This document shows, piece by piece, positions 11,853-20,652 of a DNA stretch of 64,000 bases (position 1 is its first letter; every line of letters begins with the position of its first letter). The notes below the pieces were generated by a model. It was not told the origin of the DNA. It ran no database searches and was given only the letters and a program-made list of their open reading frames with translations. The stretch is from Schistocerca nitens (taxonomy: Eukaryota > Arthropoda > Insecta > Orthoptera > Acrididae): assembly GCF_023898315.1 (NCBI RefSeq), contig NC_064616.1, forward strand, positions 540,135,602-540,199,601, read 5' to 3'. The position numbers and the translations under genes are program-made.

Positions 11853-12195
11853 TATTAACAAATAAGCTAACAAATAGAAGAGCGTAAGATGCATAATAAC
11901 AGGTATCAAATGTGCCTGGCAATAGGAAAATAGTTACACAGCACTCAGTTAAACAACACACACTTAAGTACTCAGTGGATACAAAATTAGGAAATAAAAC
12001 ATGTGATTAAGGGCGACCGATAGGGAATGTAATGAAGTCACGTTACAATGGAGCGTGACGGATTGCCTTAGTGTTTGTGATCGCGATTACGAATTGACAT
12101 CGTAATGCCAGATGATCTGACTGTCACAATTAGATTGTCACTACGTGATTAACTTTTCCTCTGAATGTTCGGCAATCAACTTTAGGACCATTTGA
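11853..12195. other. Unassigned spacer
   Basis: No gene seen. This is the right flank of the Tc1-like element, up to the start of an LTR-like block. Confidence 0.4.
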
Positions 12196-13375
12196 TGTGA
12201 AACCTTCCCGTCTCCTCTATATCTCTTTTGATCTACAATAACCTATGAAACATTTCCGTAGGATTTCTATCTCTTGCTTAATAATAACAAATGAAATCTT
12301 CCCTTTGAAATTTATTCTCTTCCTCAATCTTCGCGTACAAATTTAATTTCTGCGTATTAAAATTGATTTTCTGATTATTTCTACGAAACATAGAATGTGT
12401 CGTCGTCGTGGCCCTCAGTCGTTATCTGCAATAACCCATAACTATTCCTTACCTTTTTTACTGTTACCGGATCGCCATCTGACTGCTACATCGAACTGCG
12501 ACATGAATATACTTACTCTGTTTTACTATACTCTGTTAGATGCTGGTGGGCTGTCATAATAAGTGGCTGTATTTATTACCAAAGCGGAGGTTATTCTTTA
12601 ATATCAAAGCTGACGTTATTCTTTAACTAATTTGACTGAAGTTACGTAATTCATACTTAAACTTTTTCTTGACAACAATAAAATTTTGCAAACTTTTACG
12701 TTGATGGTTTCTGGGATGGATTATAATTAGTAATACAATATTGCTGGCAAAAATTAATTATATTCTGAATGAAATGATTTTACAAACGTTCAAATGGGAC
12801 TTACTTTTTACAATTATCTTACAACTAGCATTGTGCAAAAGTACCTTCAATACTCTTGAGTTTCTAAAAAAAAAGTAATTCAGTAATATTATTTCCTCTT
12901 ATGATAATAGTTAGCTGATGTCTCTGTACATCCGTTTATAATCTCTTGTAAATCATAGGTGGTGGCTGGCAGGCACACCGTTCCTCTCAACCTCTCGCTT
13001 CGGACCTGCTACCGACTCGCTTCACTTCTCGCTTGCTGCTGACTTCCTACGAACGCTAAAGTGCGGTATCTGCTGCCAGAAATACTTTCTGGTGCAGACA
13101 ATCCCTCCTACCTTTACAAAATGTATTAACGCGCTACCTTTTCCGCTCTTTGCTTAAAATGTATCCATACGCGGTCTCTCCCGCCCTTTTTAAAATTATA
13201 TCAATGTGCGGTCTCCCTTGCCAACAATACTTTAGTGCAGACATTCCTTGCTACCACAATGTTTTTCCACATGACAGATATTAATTATTCCTACTTAATC
13301 CTATTAATAAAATATATAAATCTTTCATAAATTGCGGTTTGACAGTAGACAATAGAATTATACACGTCTTACACA
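12196..13375 (-). mobile_element. LTR-like block, minus strand
   Basis: On the minus strand this 1180-bp block starts TGTGTAAGACG and ends GGAAGGTTTCACA, giving the TG...CA ends expected of a long terminal repeat. Directly before its start (13376-13390, minus) is a purine-rich tract reading CCCAGTGGAGGGT, a plausible polypurine tract. That would make it a 3' LTR with internal sequence to its right. No second copy lies in the window and no pol frame follows, so the call rests on structure alone. Confidence 0.42.
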
Positions 13376-13390
13376 ACCCTCCACTGGGTT

Positions 13391-13870
13391 TCCTTAAAAT
13401 TTTCCTGCGTCGTTAAGTCATTTGGACATGACGCAAGGAGAAAATTTGCTTATAGAAATATGTGTAGTAATAAGTAAGTTAATGATAGAATATTTCTTTC
13501 AACAAAGCACATTCATATACTGTCATAAAAATTTGTTTTCCTAAATCTAACAGAGAGAATATTCAAAAGAGTATACATAAAAATATACAAATAATATGAG
13601 TCAATAAGTTGGAAGTGTACCTCAGATAGTAAAAGTTATTTATATCTCTAATAGTAATAGATGGCAAAAAATCGGAACATAGTTCATGTTTAATTATAAA
13701 CTTGTTTCTCTGGTAAAATTGGCATCTATTAGTACCATATTCAAGGTAGGGAAAAAAGGAATTAGGTAGTAGGTCAAAGCACTGGCAAATGTCTGTGAAT
13801 GCACTCAAAAGTTCGTTTCTCTCCCTCACATAGCACAACACCAGGTTTCGCCACGTGATTCCGTCGTCTC
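13391..13870 (-). other. Possible LTR-element internal sequence
   Basis: If 12196-13375 is a 3' LTR, this segment would be the 3' internal part of that element. A minus open frame at 13563-13880 encodes 105 residues with no family motif I recognise. Otherwise it is AT-rich non-coding sequence. Confidence 0.25.
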
Positions 13871-13880
13871 TTTGATCCAT

Positions 13881-14025
13881 CGGCTACGGTCGCAGGTTCG
13901 AATCCTGCCTCGGACATTGATGTGTGTGATGTCCTTAGGTCAGTTAGGTTTAAGTAGTTCTAAGTTCTAGGGGACTGATGACCTCAGAAGTTAAGTCCCA
14001 TAGTGCTCAGAGCCATTTGAACCAT
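13881..14025 (+). mobile_element. SINE-A copy, 5'-truncated, 10-bp TSD
   Basis: Plus-strand SINE-A that begins at the B box (GGCTACGGTCGCAGGTTCGA) and lacks the A-box half. A perfect 10-bp duplication, TTTGATCCAT, at 13871-13880 and 14026-14035 shows that the truncation is original rather than a later deletion. It has lost the internal promoter's A box. Confidence 0.92.
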
Positions 14026-14035
14026 TTTGATCCAT

Positions 14036-14692
14036 AGTTTTAGTGTAACCAAATACTAAGTTAACCGTCGAATTGTCTGAGTTGCCCCAACTACATCAGG
14101 TACAAGTTCCAACTCCAATTGTCCATTCGTAGTGATGGTGTGCATCTTGGTATGCGAGCACCTCATGAAGTACATCATGACTGTGGTGTGCATCTTGATA
14201 TGCCGACACCTCATAGAAAACATTGTAGATTGAAGTAACGTGGTTCACTATTCACTTTGTTTGTGCTCCATAACCGTGGGGATGCACATTAATTAAGGTA
14301 CAGGTATAATCATTTTATCAAAAGATTCGCAGATATGGTTGATACCGTTATTACCAAATTTTACATCATGTCTTTCCTCTGTGCTCATAAAAATTATTTA
14401 TTTTACGTTTAAAAGGACCAAATATGTCACCTTGTGTGACTGTAGAAAAAGTTTATAGTTTTAAACAATTACATAAAAAACACATTTTCCATCTGTAGTG
14501 AATTCAGCCTACAGTACATATGACATTACGTGACAATCAATAACATAAACAAATATTTCTGTAAGTCGAATTTAGTAGTACACTTAGTCATCAACATTTT
14601 AAATAAAATAGGCAAGTACCTTTATACAAACTATGTCACTTTCTTTGACTTCATCAGATAAATTTCCTCTAAATAAATAATAATCTTTCTTT
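14036..14692. other. AT-rich spacer with a 48-bp tandem duplication
   Basis: No gene. Two imperfect copies of a 48-bp unit, each beginning GGTGTGCATCTTG, start at 14137 and 14185. The rest is AT-rich. The text ACAAACTATGTCACTTTCT near 14630 recurs near 17315, beyond the LINE insertion. Confidence 0.6.
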
Positions 14693-14703
14693 GCTTCGTG
14701 ATG

Positions 14704-17078
14704 GATTGGGGGGAAGGAATGAAAGAGGAAGCCGCCTTGTAGAATTTTGCACAGAGCATAACTTAATCATAGCTAACACTTGGTTCAAGAATCATGAAAG
14801 GAGGCTGTATACATGGAAGAAGCCAGGAGATACTGACAGGTTTCAGATAGATTATATAATGGTAAGACAGAGATTTAGGAACCAGGTTTTAAATTGTAAG
14901 ACATTTCCTGGGGCAGATGTGGATTCTGACCACAATCTATTGGTTATGAACTGCAGATTGAAACTGAAGAAACTGCAAAAAGGTGGGAATTTAAGGAGAT
15001 GGGACCTGGATAAACTGAAAGAACCAGAGGTTGTAGAGAGTTTCAGGGAGAGCATAAGGGGACAATTGACAGGAATGGGGGAAAGAAATACAGTAGAAGA
15101 AGAATGGGTAGCTCTGAGGGATGAAGTGGTGAAGGCAGCAGACGATCAAGTAGGTAAAAAGACGAGGGCTAATAGAAATCCTTGGGTAACAGAAGAAATA
15201 TTGAATTTAATTGATGAAAGGAGAAAATATAAAAATGCAGTAAATGAAGCAGGCAAAAAGGAATACAAACGTCTCAAAAATGAAATCGACAGGAAGTGCA
15301 AAATGGCTAAGCAGGGATGGCTAGAGGACAAATGTAAGGATGTAGAGACTTGTCTCACTAGGGGTAAGATAGATACTGCCTACAGGAAAATTAAAGAGAC
15401 CTTTGGAGAGAAGAGAACCACTTGTATGAATATCAAGAGCTCAGATGGAAACCCAGTTCTAAGCAAAGAAGGGAAGGCAGAAAGGTGGAAGGAGTATATA
15501 GAGGGTTTATACAAGGGAGATGTACTCGAGGACAATATTATGGAAATGGAAGAGGATGTAGATGAAGACGAAATGGGAGATAAGATACTGCGTGAAGAGT
15601 TTGACAGAACACTGAAAGACCTGAGTCGAAACAAGGCCCCGGGAGTAGACAACATTCCACTAGAACTACTGATGGCCTCGGGAGAGCCAGTCATGACAAA
15701 ACCCTACCATCTAGTGAGCACGATGTATGAGACAGGCGAAATACCCTCAGACTTCAAGAAGAATATAATTATTCCAATCCCAAAGAAAGCAGGTGTTGAC
15801 AGATGTGAAAATTACCGAACTATCAGTTTAATAAGTCACAGCTGCAAAATACTAACGCGAATTCTTTACAGACGAATGGAAAAACTGGTAGAAGCCGACC
15901 TCGGGAAAGATCAGTTTGGATTCCGTAGAAATGTTGGAACACGTGAGGCAATACTAACCTTACGACTTATCTCAGAAGCTAGATTAAGAAAAGGCAAACC
16001 TACGTTTCTAGCATTTGTAGACTTAGAGAAAGCTTTTGACAATGTTGACTGGAATACTCTCTTTCAAATTCTGAAGGTGGCAGGGGTAAAATACAGGGAG
16101 CGAAAGGCTATTTACAATTTGTACAGAAACCAGATGGCAGTTATAAGAGTCGAGGGGCATGAAAGGGAAGCAGTGGTTGGGAAAGGAGTGAGACAGGGTT
16201 GTAGCCTCTCCCCGATGTTATTCAATCTGTATATTGAGCAAGCAGTAAAGGAAACAAAAGAAAAATTCGGAGTAGGTATTAAAATTCATGGAGAAGAAGT
16301 AAAAACTTTGAGGTTCGCCGATGACATTGTAATTCTGTCAGAGACAGCAAAGGACTTGGAAGAGCAGTTGAACGGAATGGACAGTGTCTTGAAAGGAGGA
16401 TATAAGATGAACATCAACAAAAGCAAAACGAGGATAATGGAATGTAGTCAAATTAAATCGGGTGATGCTGAGGGAATTAGATTAGGAAATGAGACACTTA
16501 AAGTAGTAAAGGAGTTTTGCTATTTAGGGAGTAAAATAACCGATGATGGTCGAAGTAGAGAGGATATAAAATGTAGACTGGCAATGGCAAGGAAAGCGTT
16601 TCTCAAGAAGAGAAATTTGTTAACATCGAGTATAGATTTAGGTGTCAGGAAGTCGTTTCTGAAAGTATTTGTATGGAGTGTAGCCATGTATGGAAGTGAG
16701 ACATGGACGATAACTAGTTTGGACAAGAAGAGAATAGAAGCTTTCGAAATGTGGTGCTACAGAAGAATGCTGAAGATAAGGTGGGTAGATCACGTAACTA
16801 ATGAGGAGGTATTGAATAGGATTGGAGAGAAGCGAAGTTTGTGGCACAACTTGACTAAAAGAAGGGATCGGTTGGTAGGACATGTTTTGAGGCATCAAGG
16901 GATCACAAATTTAGCATTGGAGGGCAGCGTGGAGGGTAAAAATCGTAGAGGGAGACCAAGAGATCAATACACTAAGCAGATTCAGAAGGATGTAGGTTGC
17001 AGTAGGTACTGGGAGATGAAGAAGCTGGCACAGGATAGAGTAGCATGGAGAGCTGCATCAAACCAGTCTCAGGACTGA
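14704..17078 (+). CDS. RTE-like endonuclease/reverse transcriptase, partial but open
   Basis: Nearly 790 codons without a stop or frameshift, ending TGA at 17076-17078. The N-terminus is the C-terminal part of an APE-type endonuclease: TWKKPGDTDRFQIDYIMV, then the catalytic SDH near 14929. The reverse transcriptase follows, with KAPGVDNIP near 15636, FVDLEKAFDNVDW near 16015, RQGCSLSPMLFN near 16190 and the catalytic FADD box near 16315. A long C-terminal tail has a cysteine- and histidine-bearing region and an RRGRPRDQ motif. It resembles the RTE group (CFDP2-like proteins), though I have not confirmed the clade. The intact frame implies a recent insertion. Without the start of the endonuclease domain and its promoter it is unlikely to be autonomous. 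Confidence 0.88.
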
Positions 17079-17095
17079 AGACCACAACAACAACA
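14704..17095 (+). mobile_element. RTE-like LINE, 5'-truncated, 11-bp TSD
   Basis: A non-LTR retrotransposon insertion with exact ends. An 11-bp duplication, GCTTCGTGATG, lies at 14693-14703 and 17096-17106. The element starts inside the endonuclease coding region and ends with an ACAACAACAACA-type tail directly after the stop codon. Target-primed reverse transcription commonly gives such 5' truncation, short direct repeats and simple-repeat tails. Related minus-strand fragments occur at 2876-3261 and 48563-49112. Confidence 0.93.
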
Positions 17096-17111
17096 GCTTC
17101 GTGATGATTGG

Positions 17112-17210
17112 ATATTGTGTGATTTCCTTAGGTTAGTTAGGTTTAAGTAGTTCTAAGTTCTAGGGGACTGATGACCATAGATGTTGAGTCCCATAGTGCT
17201 CAGAGCCAAA
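17112..17210 (+). mobile_element. SINE-A 3' fragment
   Basis: Plus-strand 3' half of SINE-A, from TGTGTGATTTCCTTAGG to GTGCTCAGAGCCA. It lies immediately after the LINE target duplication, so the LINE inserted just upstream of it. No own target duplication was found. Confidence 0.85.
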
Positions 17211-17802
17211 TCATAATCTGGTGCACATACAAATAATTACATGAAGACACTGTTATATTACTTCACAAGTTGTGAATTCACAGTTTTTGAAATATGAAAG
17301 TACATTTTGACAAACTATGTCACTTTCTATCACTTCAGTATGTTCGGTAATGTGGTCGTCAGTTACGAGTCATACTGTCAGTCGACTATATATTATGTTT
17401 GAGTTGGCGAGACGCTAAAGGCTGCTCGTACTTGAGTGAACAAGGGTTGCAACAAGACTGAGGTGCCCACGTTAGAAAGTGTGGGCCAGTAAACATGGTG
17501 TTGCTACGAGCGCCATCTAGTAGCCGCAGAAACAGCCAGGCTACTGTACATTCAAAATTAGACACATGAAATTGTGATGCTGCTGATTCAGGCATAACGT
17601 AAGCACTAATAATAATAGGATGAAGTTACATATTTATCTGCTTTAAACAGACATAGATTTTGTAACGTAAAAAAAAACGTCAATTATGACATACAAGAAA
17701 ACGGCAAATATGTAACAGGAAAACAACATTTAGGTAAACTGCATGAGTAAATCTGAATGAAAGACCAAGCAATGGCTTTATACAGTCGAAAAAGTTTTTA
17801 TT
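17211..17802. other. Unassigned flank; one arm of an inverted repeat
   Basis: No gene. 17404-17453 pairs as an inverted repeat with 19156-19204, so both flanks of the Penelope-like element carry the same sequence in opposite orientation. Both contain GTACTTGAGTGAACAAG or its complement. Confidence 0.7.
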
Positions 17803-18096
17803 TCACAGCTGCAGCTGTTCGTTGAGAATGAGGCCATCATGACGAGAGAGTTGTTTGAAAATCTCCAGTTCTTCTAAAACGTCTAACCTACGCCCCTTCT
17901 TTTCGGTATGCAGAATATTGCTATCGCCTATGGCTTTAGGCACGTGTCCAGTAATTAAGAGACGATCGACAAAGGATGAATTTAGGGGACTGGTGCCGTT
18001 CTTTCTCAAAAGATTTTCTTTATATCTGATGGTGAAAGCACGTCCAGTTTGCCGTCTGTAATAGGAGGAGCAGGTATCACAGATGATCTTATAAAC

Positions 18097-18337
18097 TAAA
18101 ATATGGCGTTTCAGTCTTCGATCGCTATTCTTTATTCTCAATAACCGGTTTCGGGCTAGCTGCCCATCTTCAGATCATATGTTGTAGTTACAGAGTAACT
18201 TGTCCGTACAGAACACACTGTTCTGTACGGACAAGTTACTCTGTAACTACAACATATGATCTGAAGATGGGCAGCTAGCCCGAAACCGGTTATTGAGAAT
18301 AAAGAATAGCGATCGAAGACTGAAACGCCATATTTTA
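18097..18337. repeat. Perfect palindrome, 119-bp arms, 3-bp spacer
   Basis: Left arm 18097-18215 and right arm 18219-18337 are perfect reverse complements by direct reading, with CAC at 18216-18218 between them. Symmetry fails at the next base on each side (18096 against 18338). Perfect arms indicate a very recent origin or ongoing arm-to-arm conversion. The transcript would fold into one long hairpin. Confidence 0.97.
18261..18290 (+). ncRNA. Hammerhead-ribozyme-like core (candidate)
   Basis: Within the right palindrome arm, CTGAAGA (18261-18267) is followed by a 4-bp stem GGGC/GCCC with an AGCTA loop and then GAAA (18282-18285). This matches the order CUGANGA, stem II, GAAA of a hammerhead ribozyme, a motif known from terminal repeats of Penelope-like elements. 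A mismatched U follows the core before stem II. Stems I and III are short by eye (AUUG with UGAU; ACC with GGU). The same text lies on the minus strand of the left arm. Activity is unproven. Confidence 0.4.
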
Positions 18338-19155
18338 CTTAATGAACGATCGCGGACCTCCCAGTGAGACAACCATGTCTTGTTTTGATAGATCTTATAA
18401 ACGCCAGAACTTTCTGTAGGAGCACGAATGGATTTCAAATTATGAATGAAGTTTCTCTTCAAATTATTATTAGTAGTGAAGGAAACATTGCAATTGTATT
18501 TGTTGCGAAGCATTCGTTGAATCTGATAGGAAATGGGTCCTATGAAAGGAATAGAAAAACGTATTTTTGGGTTAATTTCATTGCATGAAGTGTTGAGCGT
18601 AGTAGTTCCTGCAATTTTCTTTTTTAGGATATCGTCCACTATGTTAGGCGTATATTCATTATTGACTGCTAAGATTTTAAGTAAATTAATGTCGTCATTA
18701 CACTTTTCTGTTGAAAGTGGTATAGAGTTGGCTCGGTGGACGGCAGAGTGAAAAAAGGCCATTTTTTGAAACTGTGGATGAAAAGAGGAAACAGGCACGA
18801 TTTGGTCAGTATACGTTTCTTTTCGAAAAATTCTGAAAGTGATGTTACTGTCTTCTATTGTAAGCGTCAAGTCAAAATAATGTAATTGGCGGTTTTCGTT
18901 TTCGAGTTCAATAGTGAAAGAAAATTTTTCATAGAGGTCGCTAAAAAGTTTAAATATATGATCAATTCAATCGGCGGGTCCGTTATAGATGACTAGAATA
19001 TCATCAACGTATCTTGTGTAAAAAAGGATACATAGTGAAGCGGCTGCGACACGGTTAAACAGCTTTTTTTCCTAGGAATTGATAAAGATGTCGGGAAGGA
19101 TGCCCGCTAAAGGGTTGCCCATAGCGAGCACATCAGACTACTGGTACAGTTGTCC

Positions 19156-19204
19156 GTTGCAACACTTGTTCACTCAAGTACGAGCAGCCTTAGTGGCTCG
19201 CCAT
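19156..19204. repeat. Inverted repeat flanking the Penelope element
   Basis: GTTGCAACACTTGTTCACTC and following bases match the reverse complement of 17404-17453 over about 50 bp with a few differences. The two copies bracket the Penelope-like remnant in inverted orientation. Confidence 0.85.
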
Positions 19205-19409
19205 CTTATTTACAACTATTCATGACGTCGCCTTTCCGGCTTAGATTTTTCAAAATGTGACTTGTAAGTACTGCATCTCTTTACACTCAGTACAAACTTT
19301 AATTTTATTAATGTATTATATACCTCATGTGTGTTAAAGTGGTAGTCTGCCTTTTGAGACCCAGTCCTCGCTCCACTGCCCACTTGGTACCAAATGGTAG
19401 CAGTGTGCA
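19205..19409. other. Unassigned spacer
   Basis: No gene. The minus frame at 19216-19410 has no recognisable motif. Confidence 0.4.
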
Positions 19410-19751
19410 ATGATTGGGTCTGGTAGAGCAGGCAACAAGTTATTACTCAGTTATTCTGGTAGTGGTTGGTTTACCCTAGCCATTGTTCGTTTTGATAACG
19501 ACTCCCTTCCTGGACTTGAATCATTCGCTGATCGAGATGTCATCGCCTACAAGACGTGTCATTGTGGTATTGATACGGAGATCCAAAGTAGACCTATCTA
19601 TGTTTATAGTAACATGCAATTTACATTGTATACACGCTCCCGTAGAAAAGTTAGTAATGATGAAAAAATTCATGTATGGATGAAAGGACTGGGTGTACTT
19701 GCTGAAAATGTAACTGGAACTGGAGTTATTACTTTGTACTATAATTATTAA
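19410..19751 (+). CDS. Unidentified 113-codon open frame
   Basis: Plus-strand frame from ATG at 19410 to a stop ending at 19751, with an in-frame TAG 12 bp upstream of the start. It encodes 113 residues and ends in VITLYYNY. The protein alternates short hydrophobic and polar runs, suggesting beta structure, has no membrane segment, and has the look of the C-terminal end of a larger protein. I do not recognise the family. It could be part of a mobile element, a fragment of an integrated virus, or chance. It lies 52 bp left of the LTR retrotransposon and is not part of it. Confidence 0.3.
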   Translation: MIGSGRAGNKLLLSYSGSGWFTLAIVRFDNDSLPGLESFADRDVIAYKTCHCGIDTEIQSRPIYVYSNMQFTLYTRSRRKVSNDEKIHVWMKGLGVLAENVTGTGVITLYYNY

Positions 19752-19803
19752 TAAAGTGTAATCCCTGACCTCTGTAACCGGGGAGCGTACATTGCTCACA
19801 AGT

Positions 19804-20352
19804 TGTAAGTAGGCTGTTTAGGTTTTTTTATTGGTAACGCCACCTCTGTATGAAAATCACTGGCTGTGCTGTGTGCAGTCTGTGGCTGCTTTGCATTGTT
19901 GTAATACTCGCCATTGTAGTGCTAGGCAGCTGGCTGTGAACAGCGCGTAGCTTTGCGCTGTTGGAGGTGAGCCGCCAGCAGTGGTGGATGTGGGGAGAGA
20001 GATGGCGGAGTTTTGTAATTTGTCATGAACTGCTATGTATATGATGATATCAAGGTAAATACATTGTTTGTTCTCTATTAATATCTTTCATTTGCTAACT
20101 ATCCCTATCAGTAGTTAGTGCCTTCCATAGTTTGAATCTTTTATTTAGCTGGCAGTAGTGGCGCTAGCTGTATTGCAGTAGTGGGAGTAACCAAGATTTT
20201 TGTGAGGTAAGTGATTTGTGAAAAGTACAGGTTAATGTTAGTCAGGGCCATTCTCTTGTAGAGATTATTGAAAGTCAGATTGCGTTGCGCTAAAAATATT
20301 GTGCGTCAGTTTAAGCACAGTCGTGTATAAATAGTTCAAAGGGGACGTTTCA
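19804..20352 (+). repeat. 5' long terminal repeat
   Basis: 549 bp from TGTAAGTAGGC to GGGGACGTTTCA, with TG...CA ends. A TATA-like TGTATAAATAG lies near 20325, about 20 bp before the end, which is unusually close. Its partner at 27258-27810 is almost identical. Confidence 0.95.
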
Positions 20353-20652
20353 TATGTCGACCCTTAGCCGAGGATACCTCACTGGAATCTTCTGATTTTT
20401 TTCTTGTAGTTTGTGGAATTAGTGTAGCTTTTGTTTATTGCTAGCGCGTAATTGTAGATAAAATCTCCTTTGTAGTTGCAGTCTTTCATTGTTGTACAGT
20501 AAAACAGTTGTGGTATGCATGTAGATTTGCACCAAGTATTTCGCAGCTGCAATTAACTAGATATTACTTTCAGTGCTATGTTAATGTGTTCCCCTATTTT
20601 TGCTCTTCAAATTGTGTTTTTCTATGTTGTCGTGTGAAATACTGTGACAACA
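20353..20652 (+). other. Leader region of the LTR element
   Basis: Non-coding leader between the LTR and gag. The bases directly after the LTR (TATGTCGACCCTTAGCC) are where a primer-binding site should lie, but I cannot assign a tRNA 3' end to them. Confidence 0.6.

Larger units (their letters stand above)
18097..18390. mobile_element. 294-bp insertion with 12-bp TSD in Penelope element
   Basis: This segment interrupts the GIY-YIG linker of the Penelope-like element. A perfect 12-bp direct repeat, GATCTTATAAAC, lies at 18085-18096 and 18391-18402, and removing the insert plus one repeat restores continuity of the host element. It comprises a 241-bp palindrome (18097-18337) and 53 bp of non-palindromic sequence. 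The palindrome arm includes CCGAAACCGGTTATTGAG and AATAAAG, text I associate with Penelope terminal regions. It is therefore probably a Penelope-derived inverted end fragment rather than a classic transposon. Confidence 0.8.
17803..19135 (-). pseudogene. Penelope-like element, decayed
   Basis: Minus-strand Penelope-like retroelement, truncated at its 5' end. From the right: AMGNPLAGILPDIF near 19090-19130 and YVDDILVIYNGPAD near 18990 (the catalytic YVDD box) are the reverse transcriptase palm. The next section (18870-18420) contains FHPQFQKMAFFHSAVHRA. Last comes a GIY-YIG endonuclease-like domain (VYKIICDTCSSYYRRQTGR near 18040-18095, then HLLITGHVPKA-type text as DRLLITGHVPKA), ending NEQLQL at 17803. 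Penelope-like elements pair these two domains. The frame is broken by stops (PAD followed by a stop near 18968) and by a 294-bp insertion at 18097-18390. Confidence 0.85.

Noticed and set aside
14137..14232. A minisatellite
   Set aside because: Only two imperfect 48-bp copies are present, which is a simple tandem duplication.
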